Shown piece by piece: positions 43,126 through 53,000 of a stretch of 64,000 nt of DNA. Position 1 is the stretch's first letter, and every line of letters starts with the position of its first letter. Below the pieces are notes generated by a model. It did no database searches. It was given only the letters and a program-made list of their open reading frames with translations, and was not told the DNA's origin. The translations under genes were made by a program, and so were the position numbers. The DNA comes from GCA-2705995 sp965661625. GTDB taxonomy: Bacteria; Bacteroidota; Bacteroidia; Flavobacteriales_G; Salibacteraceae. The stretch covers positions 55,697 through 119,696 of the forward strand of contig CBFIEM010000011.1 in assembly GCA_965661625.1 (NCBI GenBank). Reading direction: 5' to 3'.

Positions 43126-45330
43126 ATGATTAACAAGTTAACTCAGACGCTCATCGTTGTTGCAGTATCACTGATAAATACTGTAAATGCACAAGTTGAA
43201 CAATTGACAATTGAAGATGCTATTCTTGGACAATGGTCTAAATATCGACCTGAGTCATATCGGCAAATTGATTGGATTCCAGGAACATCAGACTTTTACT
43301 ACATAACAAGTGAAGGAGAGGCTGTATACCGAAAAAATGCTACACAAGGTGATCGGACCGTTGTAATTACATTACCAGACTTTATCAATTTATTGCCTGA
43401 GAACAGTAACCTCAAACAGTTTCCAAAATTAAATTGGACAAACTCAGATGTTTTTTGGTATACCGAAAATGGTGGGGTTTATTATTACACTGACGAGAAC
43501 GGTTCACCAACAATTGTTAAGGTAAATGAATACCGCTCCATTGCACAAAATACCGACATCCACAATCGCTCAACCTCTGTTGCTTACACGTTGGGAAATG
43601 ACCTTCATGTAACCGACGATAAAGGCGATACAAGAACCTTTGCTGCCAATGCAATTGGAGAGGATGTAGTAATCGGACAGCCTGTCCATAGATTTGAATT
43701 TGGAATTAATAAAGGAACATTTTGGAATGCTGATGGAACGAAACTCGCATTCTACGTAAACAATCAATCGGAAGTTACTGATTACCCTTTTTTAAACATT
43801 GATTCGAGACCTGGAAAACTAGTAACTAGTAAATATCCAATGGCAGGTCAGTCGAGCGAATCGGTTAATCTCGTTGTTTACGACTTGAAGAAAAACGACA
43901 CCGTTTGGTTAAAACTTGGAAACACCAAAAATCGCTACTTTTCAAGCGTTACATGGGGACCGCGTTCCGAATTCATTTATTTAGCTGAGATGAACCGGGA
44001 GCAAAACCAACTTGAATTAAAGCAGTTTAATGTCAAAGATGGTAAGTTTGTAGCTACACTTTTTGAAGAGCGTGATGACAAGTATTTGAGTCCCGCTCAC
44101 CCGCTGTACTTTGTTGGCAAAAATTTCCTCTGGGTATCCAATCAAGATGGTTACAATAACTTCTTCTATTACAGTCGAGGTGGACAGCTACTCGCACAAA
44201 TTGCCACAAATGATATTATTGTTGATGAATTTTTAGGTCAATCAAAAGACGGCGATCGCCTCTATTTTGCGGGAATACCCAAAAACTCAATTGATCGTCA
44301 CTTGTACGAAGTGATTCTGGATGGAAACAATAAAGGTAAGAACCGGGACGATGAGTCAGCTCGTATAACGAAAAAGGGATTTCCTGTAATTCAATTAACT
44401 AAAGAACCAGGTTATCATCGCGCTAAACTTAGTCCATCTGGAGATTTCCTGATTGATTCATACTCCTCAATAGATCAACCATACACCGTTCAACTTATAA
44501 ATACGCGGACGCGTAAAAGTGAGGCATTATTAGAATCTGATGATCCCTTTAAAGAAGTTGCGCTTCGCAAACCAGAAATTGGAAATATCACGTTAACGAC
44601 TGGAGAAAAATTATTTACCCGAACAATCAAGCCATTTGATTTTGATCCTTCAAAAAAGTACCCTGTTCTTCTTTATGTTTACAATGGACCAAATGTTCAA
44701 CTAATCCAGAATCGCTGGTTAGGCGCTGCCCCACTTTGGATGTACCACTTTGCAAATAAAGGATACATCGTTTACACCATTGACGGTAGGGGTAGCGGAA
44801 ACCGCGGAAAAGATTTTGAACAAGCTACTTATAGAAACCTAGGAAAGCTTGAGATGCAAGATCAAGTAACAGGGTTAAAGAAACTGATGAAAGAACCCTA
44901 CATTGACACTTCCAAAATTGCTGTTCACGGTTGGTCATATGGCGGTTTTATGACCTTATCGTTAGCAGGGAATTACCCAAAACTTTTCGATGTTGCAGTT
45001 GCTGGTGGACCGGTAACGGATTGGTCCTTATATGAGGTAATGTATACGGAGCGGTACATGGCTACTCCTGAAACAAATGAAGCTGGGTTTAACCGCACTT
45101 CGGTGCTGCCATTGGTACCAAACTTTAAATCAAAGGTCTTAGTTATTCACGGTGCTGACGATGATGTCGTTGTACCCCAGCATAGTTTAGAGTTATTGAA
45201 AACTGCTGTAGATCATGACATCGATATTGATTTCTTTATGTACCCCGGTCATAAACACAATGTTCGCGGAAAAGATCGGGTACACCTGATGAAGAAGGTA
45301 TTGAATTACGTTGAGCGCAACTTGAATTAA
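43126..45330 (+). CDS. S9B prolyl dipeptidyl-peptidase (DPP IV-like)
   Basis: A 734-residue exported peptidase, signal peptide MINKLTQTLIVVAVSLINTVNA. Residues ~40-470 form the beta-propeller (DPP_IV_N); the rest is the alpha/beta-hydrolase. Triad: Ser604 in HGWSYGGFMTL, Asp in IHGADDDVVVP, His in PGHKHNVRG. 'DGRGSGNRGKDFE' is the family block ahead of the nucleophile. It cleaves X-Pro or X-Ala dipeptides from peptide N-termini in other Bacteroidota. It overlaps the convergent DUF6340 gene by four bases. Confidence 0.94.
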   Translation: MINKLTQTLIVVAVSLINTVNAQVEQLTIEDAILGQWSKYRPESYRQIDWIPGTSDFYYITSEGEAVYRKNATQGDRTVVITLPDFINLLPENSNLKQFPKLNWTNSDVFWYTENGGVYYYTDENGSPTIVKVNEYRSIAQNTDIHNRSTSVAYTLGNDLHVTDDKGDTRTFAANAIGEDVVIGQPVHRFEFGINKGTFWNADGTKLAFYVNNQSEVTDYPFLNIDSRPGKLVTSKYPMAGQSSESVNLVVYDLKKNDTVWLKLGNTKNRYFSSVTWGPRSEFIYLAEMNREQNQLELKQFNVKDGKFVATLFEERDDKYLSPAHPLYFVGKNFLWVSNQDGYNNFFYYSRGGQLLAQIATNDIIVDEFLGQSKDGDRLYFAGIPKNSIDRHLYEVILDGNNKGKNRDDESARITKKGFPVIQLTKEPGYHRAKLSPSGDFLIDSYSSIDQPYTVQLINTRTRKSEALLESDDPFKEVALRKPEIGNITLTTGEKLFTRTIKPFDFDPSKKYPVLLYVYNGPNVQLIQNRWLGAAPLWMYHFANKGYIVYTIDGRGSGNRGKDFEQATYRNLGKLEMQDQVTGLKKLMKEPYIDTSKIAVHGWSYGGFMTLSLAGNYPKLFDVAVAGGPVTDWSLYEVMYTERYMATPETNEAGFNRTSVLPLVPNFKSKVLVIHGADDDVVVPQHSLELLKTAVDHDIDIDFFMYPGHKHNVRGKDRVHLMKKVLNYVERNLN

Positions 45331-46346
45331 TCGAGTTGCCGCTGAAGTTCCTTAATCTCTTTTTCCCTCAAGTTTAAGAGCTTGAGGTAAGCTTTGGCCT
45401 GCTTCATTTCAAACTGAGTTATGCATTTTTCAGCCCAAGCCTTTGCCAAATCAAATTCGCCTGCAACTTCGCTCGCTAAAATCATATTGTAAGAGGCTTT
45501 GCGAGCTAATGCTTTGGATGGTGATTCCGTTAATGAATACCAAATATCTGTAGCCTCATCCCAATCACCGCCGAGCGCAAGATTACCTGCATAATACAGA
45601 TCACTATTACCATAAAGGTAGAATGTACGCTCCACTTCTTTCCAATACGGTGAAATCTGCGCAGCGTAGTTTTTAGAAGCTTCATAACCAGCCTCAATCA
45701 ACCCTTTTTCCACTGAAATCAAACTAGAGGTAACGCCTTCTGGGTGTTCCGATTGAGCTTGAATCGCGTATACTCCGCGTGTAGTGATTGGTTCCCCTAA
45801 AACATGTCCTTCACAGTCGTACATTCTCCAAAAAAATTCCGCTTCAAACCGTTGGCTCCCGTTAAATGTAGGAATGCTCATTGGGCCTTGATTTCGGTCA
45901 ACAACGGGCGACTCTGTAATCGAATAGTCAGCATTTGAATAGTAATCTACCCCCTCTAAGGCCACAACACCTTGAAGACGATATACCTGACAAACACGTG
46001 TAAGGCTTTCGGGAGGCGCAGGGCTACCATTGATCTTACCGCTGCTAGGCATTGCGCCTCGCTTGATTTCCCAAACCGAAAAACGCTCTCCCTCGTTGAA
46101 ATCAATGCGTAATGCTAACAATACATTTTCCGTTATTTCTAGATACTTTCCTCTAAGGTGTTCTGGATGAGCAACCCTACTAGGAAGAACTACCTGATTA
46201 AAATCAGCTCGATTTATTAAACCTATGGTTGTTATAGTAGAATCTACAGGTGCCTTAGCTGGTTGGTATACCTCAATACTTATCTTGGCTGTAGAGCAGC
46301 CCATGAGCATTAATATGATACCAAAAATATGAATCGCTCTGATCAT
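45327..46346 (-). CDS. DUF6340 family lipoprotein
   Basis: I start it at ATG 46344-46346, which overlaps the accC stop (TAATG) and gives a lipoprotein signal MIRAIHIFGIILMLMGC (lipobox LMGC); the in-frame start 21 bases upstream would spoil it. The 339-residue protein has 'DSTITTIGLINRADF', FEAEFFWRMYDCEG and a C-terminal TPR-like helical part (LALGGDWDEATDIWYSL ... ASEVAGEFDLAKAWAEK), matching DUF6340, common in Bacteroidota and of unknown function. A role near the outer membrane is inference. Confidence 0.82.
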   Translation of the reverse strand: MIRAIHIFGIILMLMGCSTAKISIEVYQPAKAPVDSTITTIGLINRADFNQVVLPSRVAHPEHLRGKYLEITENVLLALRIDFNEGERFSVWEIKRGAMPSSGKINGSPAPPESLTRVCQVYRLQGVVALEGVDYYSNADYSITESPVVDRNQGPMSIPTFNGSQRFEAEFFWRMYDCEGHVLGEPITTRGVYAIQAQSEHPEGVTSSLISVEKGLIEAGYEASKNYAAQISPYWKEVERTFYLYGNSDLYYAGNLALGGDWDEATDIWYSLTESPSKALARKASYNMILASEVAGEFDLAKAWAEKCITQFEMKQAKAYLKLLNLREKEIKELQRQLD

Positions 46347-47830
46347 TACGACCGTGATTTCCACCAAGATGAACTGCTGTTTTGACTTTCAGATCGCTGA
46401 TTTTTTTCAGTTGCTTTGGTCTTGCGCATTACCTGGGCCGCAATCAAAGCTGCTAGCTCTTCTTCATCATCAGCATGAGCTTCCAGCATCTCAGGTTTGT
46501 AGTTGTGCTTAACAAAGTTTGTATCAAAATTTCCAGATTTAAATGCCTCATGTTCTAGCGTGAATTTGCAAAAACTAAGCGTAGTTTGAACTCCAGTTAT
46601 TTGATAATCCTTTATTGCCCTTATCATCCGCTTTCGGGCCTCCTCCCTATTCTTTCCGTGGGTTATGAGCTTCGAAATCATCGGATCGTAATAAATGGGA
46701 ATGGTCATTCCCTCTTCAAAACCATCGTCTACACGTATTCCAGGTCCTTGAGGGGCACGGTAAGTCTGAAGAGTACCAATATCTGGTAAAAAGTTATTTG
46801 CTGGATCTTCGGCATATACACGCACCTCCATAGCATGCCCCTGGATTGTTAGGTCCTCTTGTTTAAAGGAAAGTACTTCTCCTCGGGCAATATTAATCTG
46901 TTCTTTAACTAAATCTACTCCGGTAATCAGCTCTGTAACAGGGTGCTCTACTTGAAGTCTAGTATTCATCTCTAAGAAATAAAACTCGCCTGTCTTGTCA
47001 TATAAGAATTCAACTGTTCCCGCTCCAACATAATTACAAGCTTTAGCAACAGCAATGGCACAGTCCCCCATTTCCTTGCGTTTTGCATCAGACAGTACAG
47101 ATGAAGGAGCCTCTTCAATCACCTTCTGATGACGGCGCTGTACAGAGCAGTCGCGCTCAAAAAGGTGAACCGTATTTCCATGTGTATCTGCTAATATTTG
47201 TATTTCAATATGGCGTGGTGATCCTACGAATCGTTCGATAAACACCGAACCGTCTCCAAAAGCAGATTTCGCTTCGCTCACTGCTCGTTCAAGTTGTTCA
47301 TCAAACTCGTCAGCATGCTCAACTATACGCATACCCTTACCACCACCACCTGCAGAAGCCTTAACTAGAATTGGAAAACCTATGGATGAAGCTATCTCTC
47401 GTGCTTCATTAGTGTCGTCTACTGCCTCATCTGTACCCGGAACCAATGGAATGTCATATTTCTTAACGGCTGCTTTCGCTGCCAACTTACTACCCATAAC
47501 TTCCATCGCCTCTGGAGAGGGTCCAATTAGTGTTAACCCAGCTGCTTTAACAGATCTCGCAAAGCCTGCATTTTCAGATAAAAATCCATAACCCGGATGA
47601 ATACCGTCTACTTCGAGTGAATTGCAAATTTCAATGATTTTATCCCCCAATAGGTAAGACTCAGAACTTGGAGGTGGACCAATACAAACAGCTTCATCCG
47701 CATACTTCACAAATGGGGCATTCCGATCAGCTTCAGAAAATATTGCCACAGTGCTAATGTTCATTTCTCTGCATGAACGCATGATTCGCAGAGCTATTTC
47801 TCCCCTATTTGCAATGAGTATCTTGTTCAT
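46346..47830 (-). CDS. accC: Biotin carboxylase subunit of acetyl/propionyl-CoA carboxylase
   Basis: A 494-residue ATP-grasp enzyme that carboxylates biotin on its carrier. N-terminal ILIANRGEIALRIMRSC, ATP-grasp glycine loop KASAGGGGKGMRIV, ERDCSVQRRHQKVIEEAPS, and the active-site FLEMNTRLQVEHPVTE with the catalytic Glu and Arg are all present. It is ~45 residues longer than E. coli AccC; the extra C-terminus (KATEKNQRSESQNSSSSWW) is low in complexity. No accB or carboxyltransferase gene is adjacent, so which acyl-CoA is served is open. Confidence 0.95.
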   Translation of the reverse strand: MNKILIANRGEIALRIMRSCREMNISTVAIFSEADRNAPFVKYADEAVCIGPPPSSESYLLGDKIIEICNSLEVDGIHPGYGFLSENAGFARSVKAAGLTLIGPSPEAMEVMGSKLAAKAAVKKYDIPLVPGTDEAVDDTNEAREIASSIGFPILVKASAGGGGKGMRIVEHADEFDEQLERAVSEAKSAFGDGSVFIERFVGSPRHIEIQILADTHGNTVHLFERDCSVQRRHQKVIEEAPSSVLSDAKRKEMGDCAIAVAKACNYVGAGTVEFLYDKTGEFYFLEMNTRLQVEHPVTELITGVDLVKEQINIARGEVLSFKQEDLTIQGHAMEVRVYAEDPANNFLPDIGTLQTYRAPQGPGIRVDDGFEEGMTIPIYYDPMISKLITHGKNREEARKRMIRAIKDYQITGVQTTLSFCKFTLEHEAFKSGNFDTNFVKHNYKPEMLEAHADDEEELAALIAAQVMRKTKATEKNQRSESQNSSSSWWKSRS

Positions 47831-48057
47831 TCGATAAATTTTGGACTAAAATACAGAATGCTATGGAAGAGTAAGAGGATTACCACATGGGAATATGATC
47901 AAAACCATGTATTCAACCTGTAAATGAAGAAATTAAAACTTTTGAACGCTTATTGAAAACAAAATGAATTGAAAAAGCGTCTCTTTGTATAACACAGAAA
48001 AAAGGGAATCTCTTCCCTTTACACAGTGTAATTTTCAGTGGTTTAGTTTGTTCAAAG

Positions 48058-48082
48058 AAGCCTCCTTTCGGAGGCTTTTTTT
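48058..48082. terminator. Bidirectional Rho-independent terminator
   Basis: Eight-base-pair stem AAGCCTCC/GGAGGCTT (48058-48065 with 48070-48077), TTTC loop and seven T on the plus strand; on the minus strand it directly follows the stop of the interrupted small exported gene. The plus-strand T run suggests a transcript coming from 47.9 kb too. Confidence 0.8.
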
Positions 48083-48413
48083 ATTGCCTAATAAAATTGA
48101 TTTTAAATTGCTTAAGTACACCAGGCGTGCCGTCTCCTATTACTTGTTTTCCATTAAGGTGTTCAAGCACGTAAGTTTTCAATACATCTTCAGAGCCTTC
48201 AATATCCATAACCTCAATTAATCCATCTTGGTTAACAGTATAGGTTACTAGTACTTACCCAGAGTCTCCTTTTAACTCTGCCTCTGAAGGAACCTCTACA
48301 TTCAATGAAACAAAATCCTTCAAGGTTAATTTTTTCTCTGTTGGGCTAGAGGCATGTGCGAATGCACTAAGTATAAGAGCAGTTGACATTAATATTACTT
48401 TCAGTGAGTTCAT
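48081..48413 (-). pseudogene. Small exported protein interrupted by in-frame TAA
   Basis: A 111-codon frame from ATG 48413 with one TAA at 48255-48257 (codon 53). Before the stop: signal peptide (MNSLKVILMSTALILSAFAHA) and SPTEKKLTLKDFVSLNVEVPSEAELKGDSG. After it the same frame gives VLVTYTVNQDGLIEVMDIEG... KTYVLEHLNGK... to a normal end, followed at once by a terminator. The whole matches in form the ~110-residue periplasmic proteins of Flavobacteriia with a TonB-C-like 'V-x-F-x-I-N-x-x-x-I' strand and a final '-L-N-x-K' block. GAA or AAA to TAA is the simple cause. Function unknown. Confidence 0.7.
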
Positions 48414-48616
48414 AGCTTTTAAGTTTTGATTACAGAACAAATCTATGCTGAAAATGAGTGTGTTACGTGTTATATACACCAATGGTCAATTTTGATTTAC
48501 GGCTGGTAAAAAATTCTGATGAACGCGAATTATAAGGGACAAAGCTTACCACAATTAGGCGTTAAAAGACCGTATATATGGTTAACTTTGGACTTAAACC
48601 GGACAACCTATACTTC

Positions 48617-50053
48617 ATGCAAGAGTTTCGAAAGCTTACCACGCGAGAGAAGGCACTTCAAATCAATTTAGATGATACGATTTACGGATCATTCAGTGAA
48701 ATTGGTGCTGGACAGGAAACAGCTGCTACATTTTTCCAGGCAGGTGCTGCCTCAGGCACCATAGCAATGACTACTTCTGCCTATGACATGAAGATTTCTG
48801 ATTCGATCTATGGGTCTAGTCCACGTTACGTGAGTAAGGAACGGTTAGAAGTTATCCTAGACAAAGATTTTTCCGACATCACTTCAAAACTTCAAGAGCG
48901 CGCAAGTGATACGTGTTTCTTTTCATTTGCCAACACAATAGAAACCCTCAACTACCACAAAACCAATCAAGGACATGGCTGGTTAGGGATCAAGTTTCAA
49001 CTGGAACCTCATCGGGAGGCAAACCTTTGCATATTACATGTCCGCTTGCACGACAACGACAACCTGCTTCAACAAAAGGCAATTGGCAGGCTAGGTGTGA
49101 ACTTAATTCATGCATGTTTCTCTCATAAAGACGATGCTGATGACATGTTGTTGTCATTAACTGATAGCATCGCTGAAGGAAGAATTGAAATTGACATGTT
49201 TAACATTATCGGTCCCGATTTTGAAGATTTTGACAATCGATTAATCAGCCTGAAGTTAGTTAAAAATGGACTAACAGATGCAGCAATGTTTGGCGCTGAT
49301 GGCAACAACCTGCAACCCTCTGATGCCTTGTACAAAAAAAATATCCTCGTATTGCGTGGTAGGTTTCGTCCGCCAACTCTAGTCAACGTAGATATGTTAT
49401 TAGCGGGATACCGTCAATTTAAAAATGAGGAAGATGTTGATAAGGAAAACCTCGTTGTACTCTGTGAACTTACCTTAAACAACCTTATTAATAAAGGTGA
49501 GACTATTGATGAGAAGGATTTTCTGGATCGAGTAGATATTCTTTGCTCCCTTGGTCAAACCGTTATAATCACAAACTTTCAGCGTTACTATAAGCTTGTT
49601 ACTTACCTATCTCGTGTAAACCGAGGTAGAAAAATTGGTGTTATTTTAGGTATAAATAACTTAACGGCAATTTTCGACCGTAAATATTACAGTCATTTAC
49701 AAGGAGGGATTTTAGAGGCCTTTGGTCGCCTATTTGGTATGAATGTAAAGTTGTTCATTTACCCTGCTACTTCTGGAGATGTGGATGGACTGTACACCTG
49801 CGAAAACTTTATGCTTCCACGAGAACTATATAGCCTCTTTCAATTTTTGGTAGATAATAATAAGATCGAAGACATTGAGAAGGTTAATCGAGAGCTATTG
49901 GAAATCTTTTCCGATGATGTGCTTGACATGATTAAAAGAAATGTTGGTGGATGGGAAGAAATGGTGCCGAATAAGGTGGCTAAGTCCATCAAAGAGAACA
50001 GCCTCTTCAATTACACTGAGGTAACTGAGGAGACCAGTTCTCATTCATCTTAA
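48617..50053 (+). CDS. Conserved cytosolic protein of unknown function (~480 residues)
   Basis: 478 residues from ATG 48617, where family members begin (MQEFRKLTTREKALQINLD); an in-frame ATG at 48578 gives 13 extra residues. Conserved blocks: YGSFSEIGAGQETAATFFQAGAASGTIA, split by function-less spacers here to 'EIGAGQE' and 'AASGTIAMT', then CFFSFANTIETL, HGWLGIKFQ and a C-terminal GVILGINNL / EAFGRLF region. There is no signal peptide or membrane helix. Databases often carry misleading names for it (for example 'TonB-dependent receptor'), which nothing in the sequence supports. I cannot assign a reaction. Confidence 0.82.
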   Translation: MQEFRKLTTREKALQINLDDTIYGSFSEIGAGQETAATFFQAGAASGTIAMTTSAYDMKISDSIYGSSPRYVSKERLEVILDKDFSDITSKLQERASDTCFFSFANTIETLNYHKTNQGHGWLGIKFQLEPHREANLCILHVRLHDNDNLLQQKAIGRLGVNLIHACFSHKDDADDMLLSLTDSIAEGRIEIDMFNIIGPDFEDFDNRLISLKLVKNGLTDAAMFGADGNNLQPSDALYKKNILVLRGRFRPPTLVNVDMLLAGYRQFKNEEDVDKENLVVLCELTLNNLINKGETIDEKDFLDRVDILCSLGQTVIITNFQRYYKLVTYLSRVNRGRKIGVILGINNLTAIFDRKYYSHLQGGILEAFGRLFGMNVKLFIYPATSGDVDGLYTCENFMLPRELYSLFQFLVDNNKIEDIEKVNRELLEIFSDDVLDMIKRNVGGWEEMVPNKVAKSIKENSLFNYTEVTEETSSHSS

Positions 50054-50061
50054 ACTTCTTC

Positions 50062-53000
50062 TTACTTTTTCAGTAATCGCATGTACCCTATTCCTGTGTC
50101 TTGTTCAAGGGTTAAGGTGTAATACCCAGCAGATAGATTGCTGCCAACAATTGTCAACGTTTCATTCGTAGAGTAACCTTGACGTACAACGCTACCTAAA
50201 GCATCTGATAATGTCCATTTTGTATCTCGGTTTAACCCTTCAACTTGCCACGTATCATTTGTTGGATTTGGAAACACCATTATCGCGCCACCGTTAATCT
50301 CTTGCAATGACAGGGGTGCAGCCTTCACTACTTGTATGATAGAGTCTGGACCACAGATGGTATTCCCGGTTACGTGCTTGACAACATAATTGCCTTTTGC
50401 AGTATAAACATGGTTTACGACTTGCCCCCAAGCGGTGTCTCCATCTCCAAACTCCCATAAATGACCATAACTGGAAGGGGTGCTGGCTGTAAAGGTGATG
50501 TCAAGGAAGTCCTGTGGAGCATTTTGATATGAGAAACTTGCATCAGCGCTTGGTTGAACTTGTATGGTTTGGATGGAAGTATCTGAATCAGTTGCATCTG
50601 AAACAACTAACGAAACATTTACTTGACCCGGATTACTATACGTAACGGTATGGGGGCCTGCTCCACTAGCTGTTGAAGGCGTTGAGCCTGCACCGAAATT
50701 CCAATCGTACGAAATGTTTACACCTGCTGCTAACTCAGAGAATGTTGTTGTACGTTCACAGGCCAAGCCCCATGTGAAATTAGCTTCTGCTGAAGATCTA
50801 TCTTCTACATTAATGTTGTCAATGTAGAGGTTATTCCCCCTATTACTTACCAATACAAACCGTATAACCGCTTTTGAACCTGCTAAACTTGATAAAGAAA
50901 CACTATCCCTTCTCCACTCTGAAGCCGATGAGGGCTGCCAATTGCTTCCGCTTGCCCCTGCTGTTGACAAAGCAAACCCCTGCTTATCATAGAGGTTAAA
51001 AATAAAGCTTTCACCGCAATCGTTGCTTGCTTCTACAAATAGGCGGTCTTGACTGTTTAACTTTTGAGCGTGTGCAAGGTCAAAATACAGCATTGCGTCA
51101 TTAACTTGTGTCAAGTCTAACGTAGGTAACTCAATCATATTAATATCTCCTTCAATGGTGTTGAAGAAGTTATTTATCCACAGAGCAGTTGTTGGTGTTC
51201 CTGAACTTCCCGTAATATTCGAACGTTCATCCCAATTGATTGTACCTCCTCCAGCGATAATATTCCATGCACTTGAAGGTGGGAAAAAGTTTGACTCAAA
51301 ATCCTCGGCTATGTTCGGCATTATTCCGTCACCTACCGTTACTGCACTTACCTGTGTGCTTGTATCAGCGCCATTTGGATTTGAGGCGATAAGCTCAATG
51401 GTATATTGTCCAGGTTGATCGAATAGAACAACTGGGTTCTGAGAAGTAGCACTTGTGTTTTGAATGTACTGATATGTTGATGGTTGAATTGACCATAACC
51501 ATGAATTTGGGGCATATTGAGATAAGTCATTCAACTCCACAGCTTGAAAACTACACACGCTTTGATCACCCACCTCAAACGATGCTCTTGGAGCCTGCAC
51601 GCTTTCATCAATTCCAAGGTCGTCAAGTGCAAGATCACTGCTAAACCCGCCTCCAGTTTGACCTCTCATTCGAATTGAAATAATACTTCCCGCGAAAGGA
51701 GATAAATTAACAAAACCCAAGTTCCATGAAGGACCGTAATCTCCTTGAAGCGGATGAATTACATCCATATGCCAAGTACCTTCATGTAAAACATCCACAT
51801 GGAGCTCACCCATATCTGCTCCATCCATATGATACCAGAAATTGAACTCTGGAGCCACGGCATTTGATAAATCAACACAGGACAACATCAAATGTGCTTC
51901 TTGATTTACACACCCTCCTGAAGCCTCTAAATAAATGTATTTTCCATTTGCATTACCAAGTGTATGGTCTGCATTCGGACCAGTTCCTGCAGATGGCGTT
52001 CCACCATTATTGACACGCCAGTCAATTTGATCAATTCCCTCAACATTCGATACATTCTGCCAGTCACTTATGAGCAAGCAGTTTTCGTCCTCACAGTTAG
52101 AACCTGTACCACAATTGGTTTCCAATTCAAAATCCGTAACATTAGGCATCATGACAGAAGAGCCATTAGCCATGGTAAAATTTGATACTACCGTATCATT
52201 GACAAGAAAGTCGTTAGGTTGGTTGATCCATGCATTTAGTTGGTAATTTCCGAGAGGCGAAAGGTCTTCGGTAGCATTAAAGGCAATTGCTGTGTCAGCT
52301 CCCGGAGCTAAGAATAGCGCAAACTGTTCTGATACGATTGGGCCGTTGTTCAGCTGATATTCTGCTAAAACTGTATCTACAACAGTGTTTCCGGTATTTT
52401 TAATCGCTAGCTGAATTGGTGTGGATGAGTAATCGATGCAATTGTAAAAGAGCCCGCTTGAAGGAACCTCCACCGACTCAAGGGCAATATCATAGCTTAA
52501 TTGACAATTCAACACGTCGGATGGAATGGGAATGGCAATTGCTCTTCGTCCAATGGTTGTTGCATTAATTGCTCGGATGGTAATCCAGTTCTCTTCACTT
52601 AAGTTCACATTGTAAATTGTTGCTGATGTCGCTGTAAACGTATCTATAGGAACCATGTATGTTGAGTCTAGCATAAGCACTTCATATGCTGTTGCTTGGG
52701 GTACCGCTCCCCAGATTACGCCAATTGAGTCAGGACATATATAATCAAAACTTATTCCTCCCGCTACTCCTAATATATTGAACGTTCCATCACTTTCATC
52801 AGTTAACCCTCCACTGGTAACGCGCACCAAGCATTCACCAGAAACATCGCTATCAGTTGGCGTCCATTGCAAACTACGTTCATTCTGACTTGCGACACCA
52901 ATGCTATTCCATGTTGCTCCGTTATTGGTAGAATATTCAACGTTGAAGTTAGCTTGGTTGCCCTGTGCATCCCACCGAATATATTCTTCATCACCAGGAA

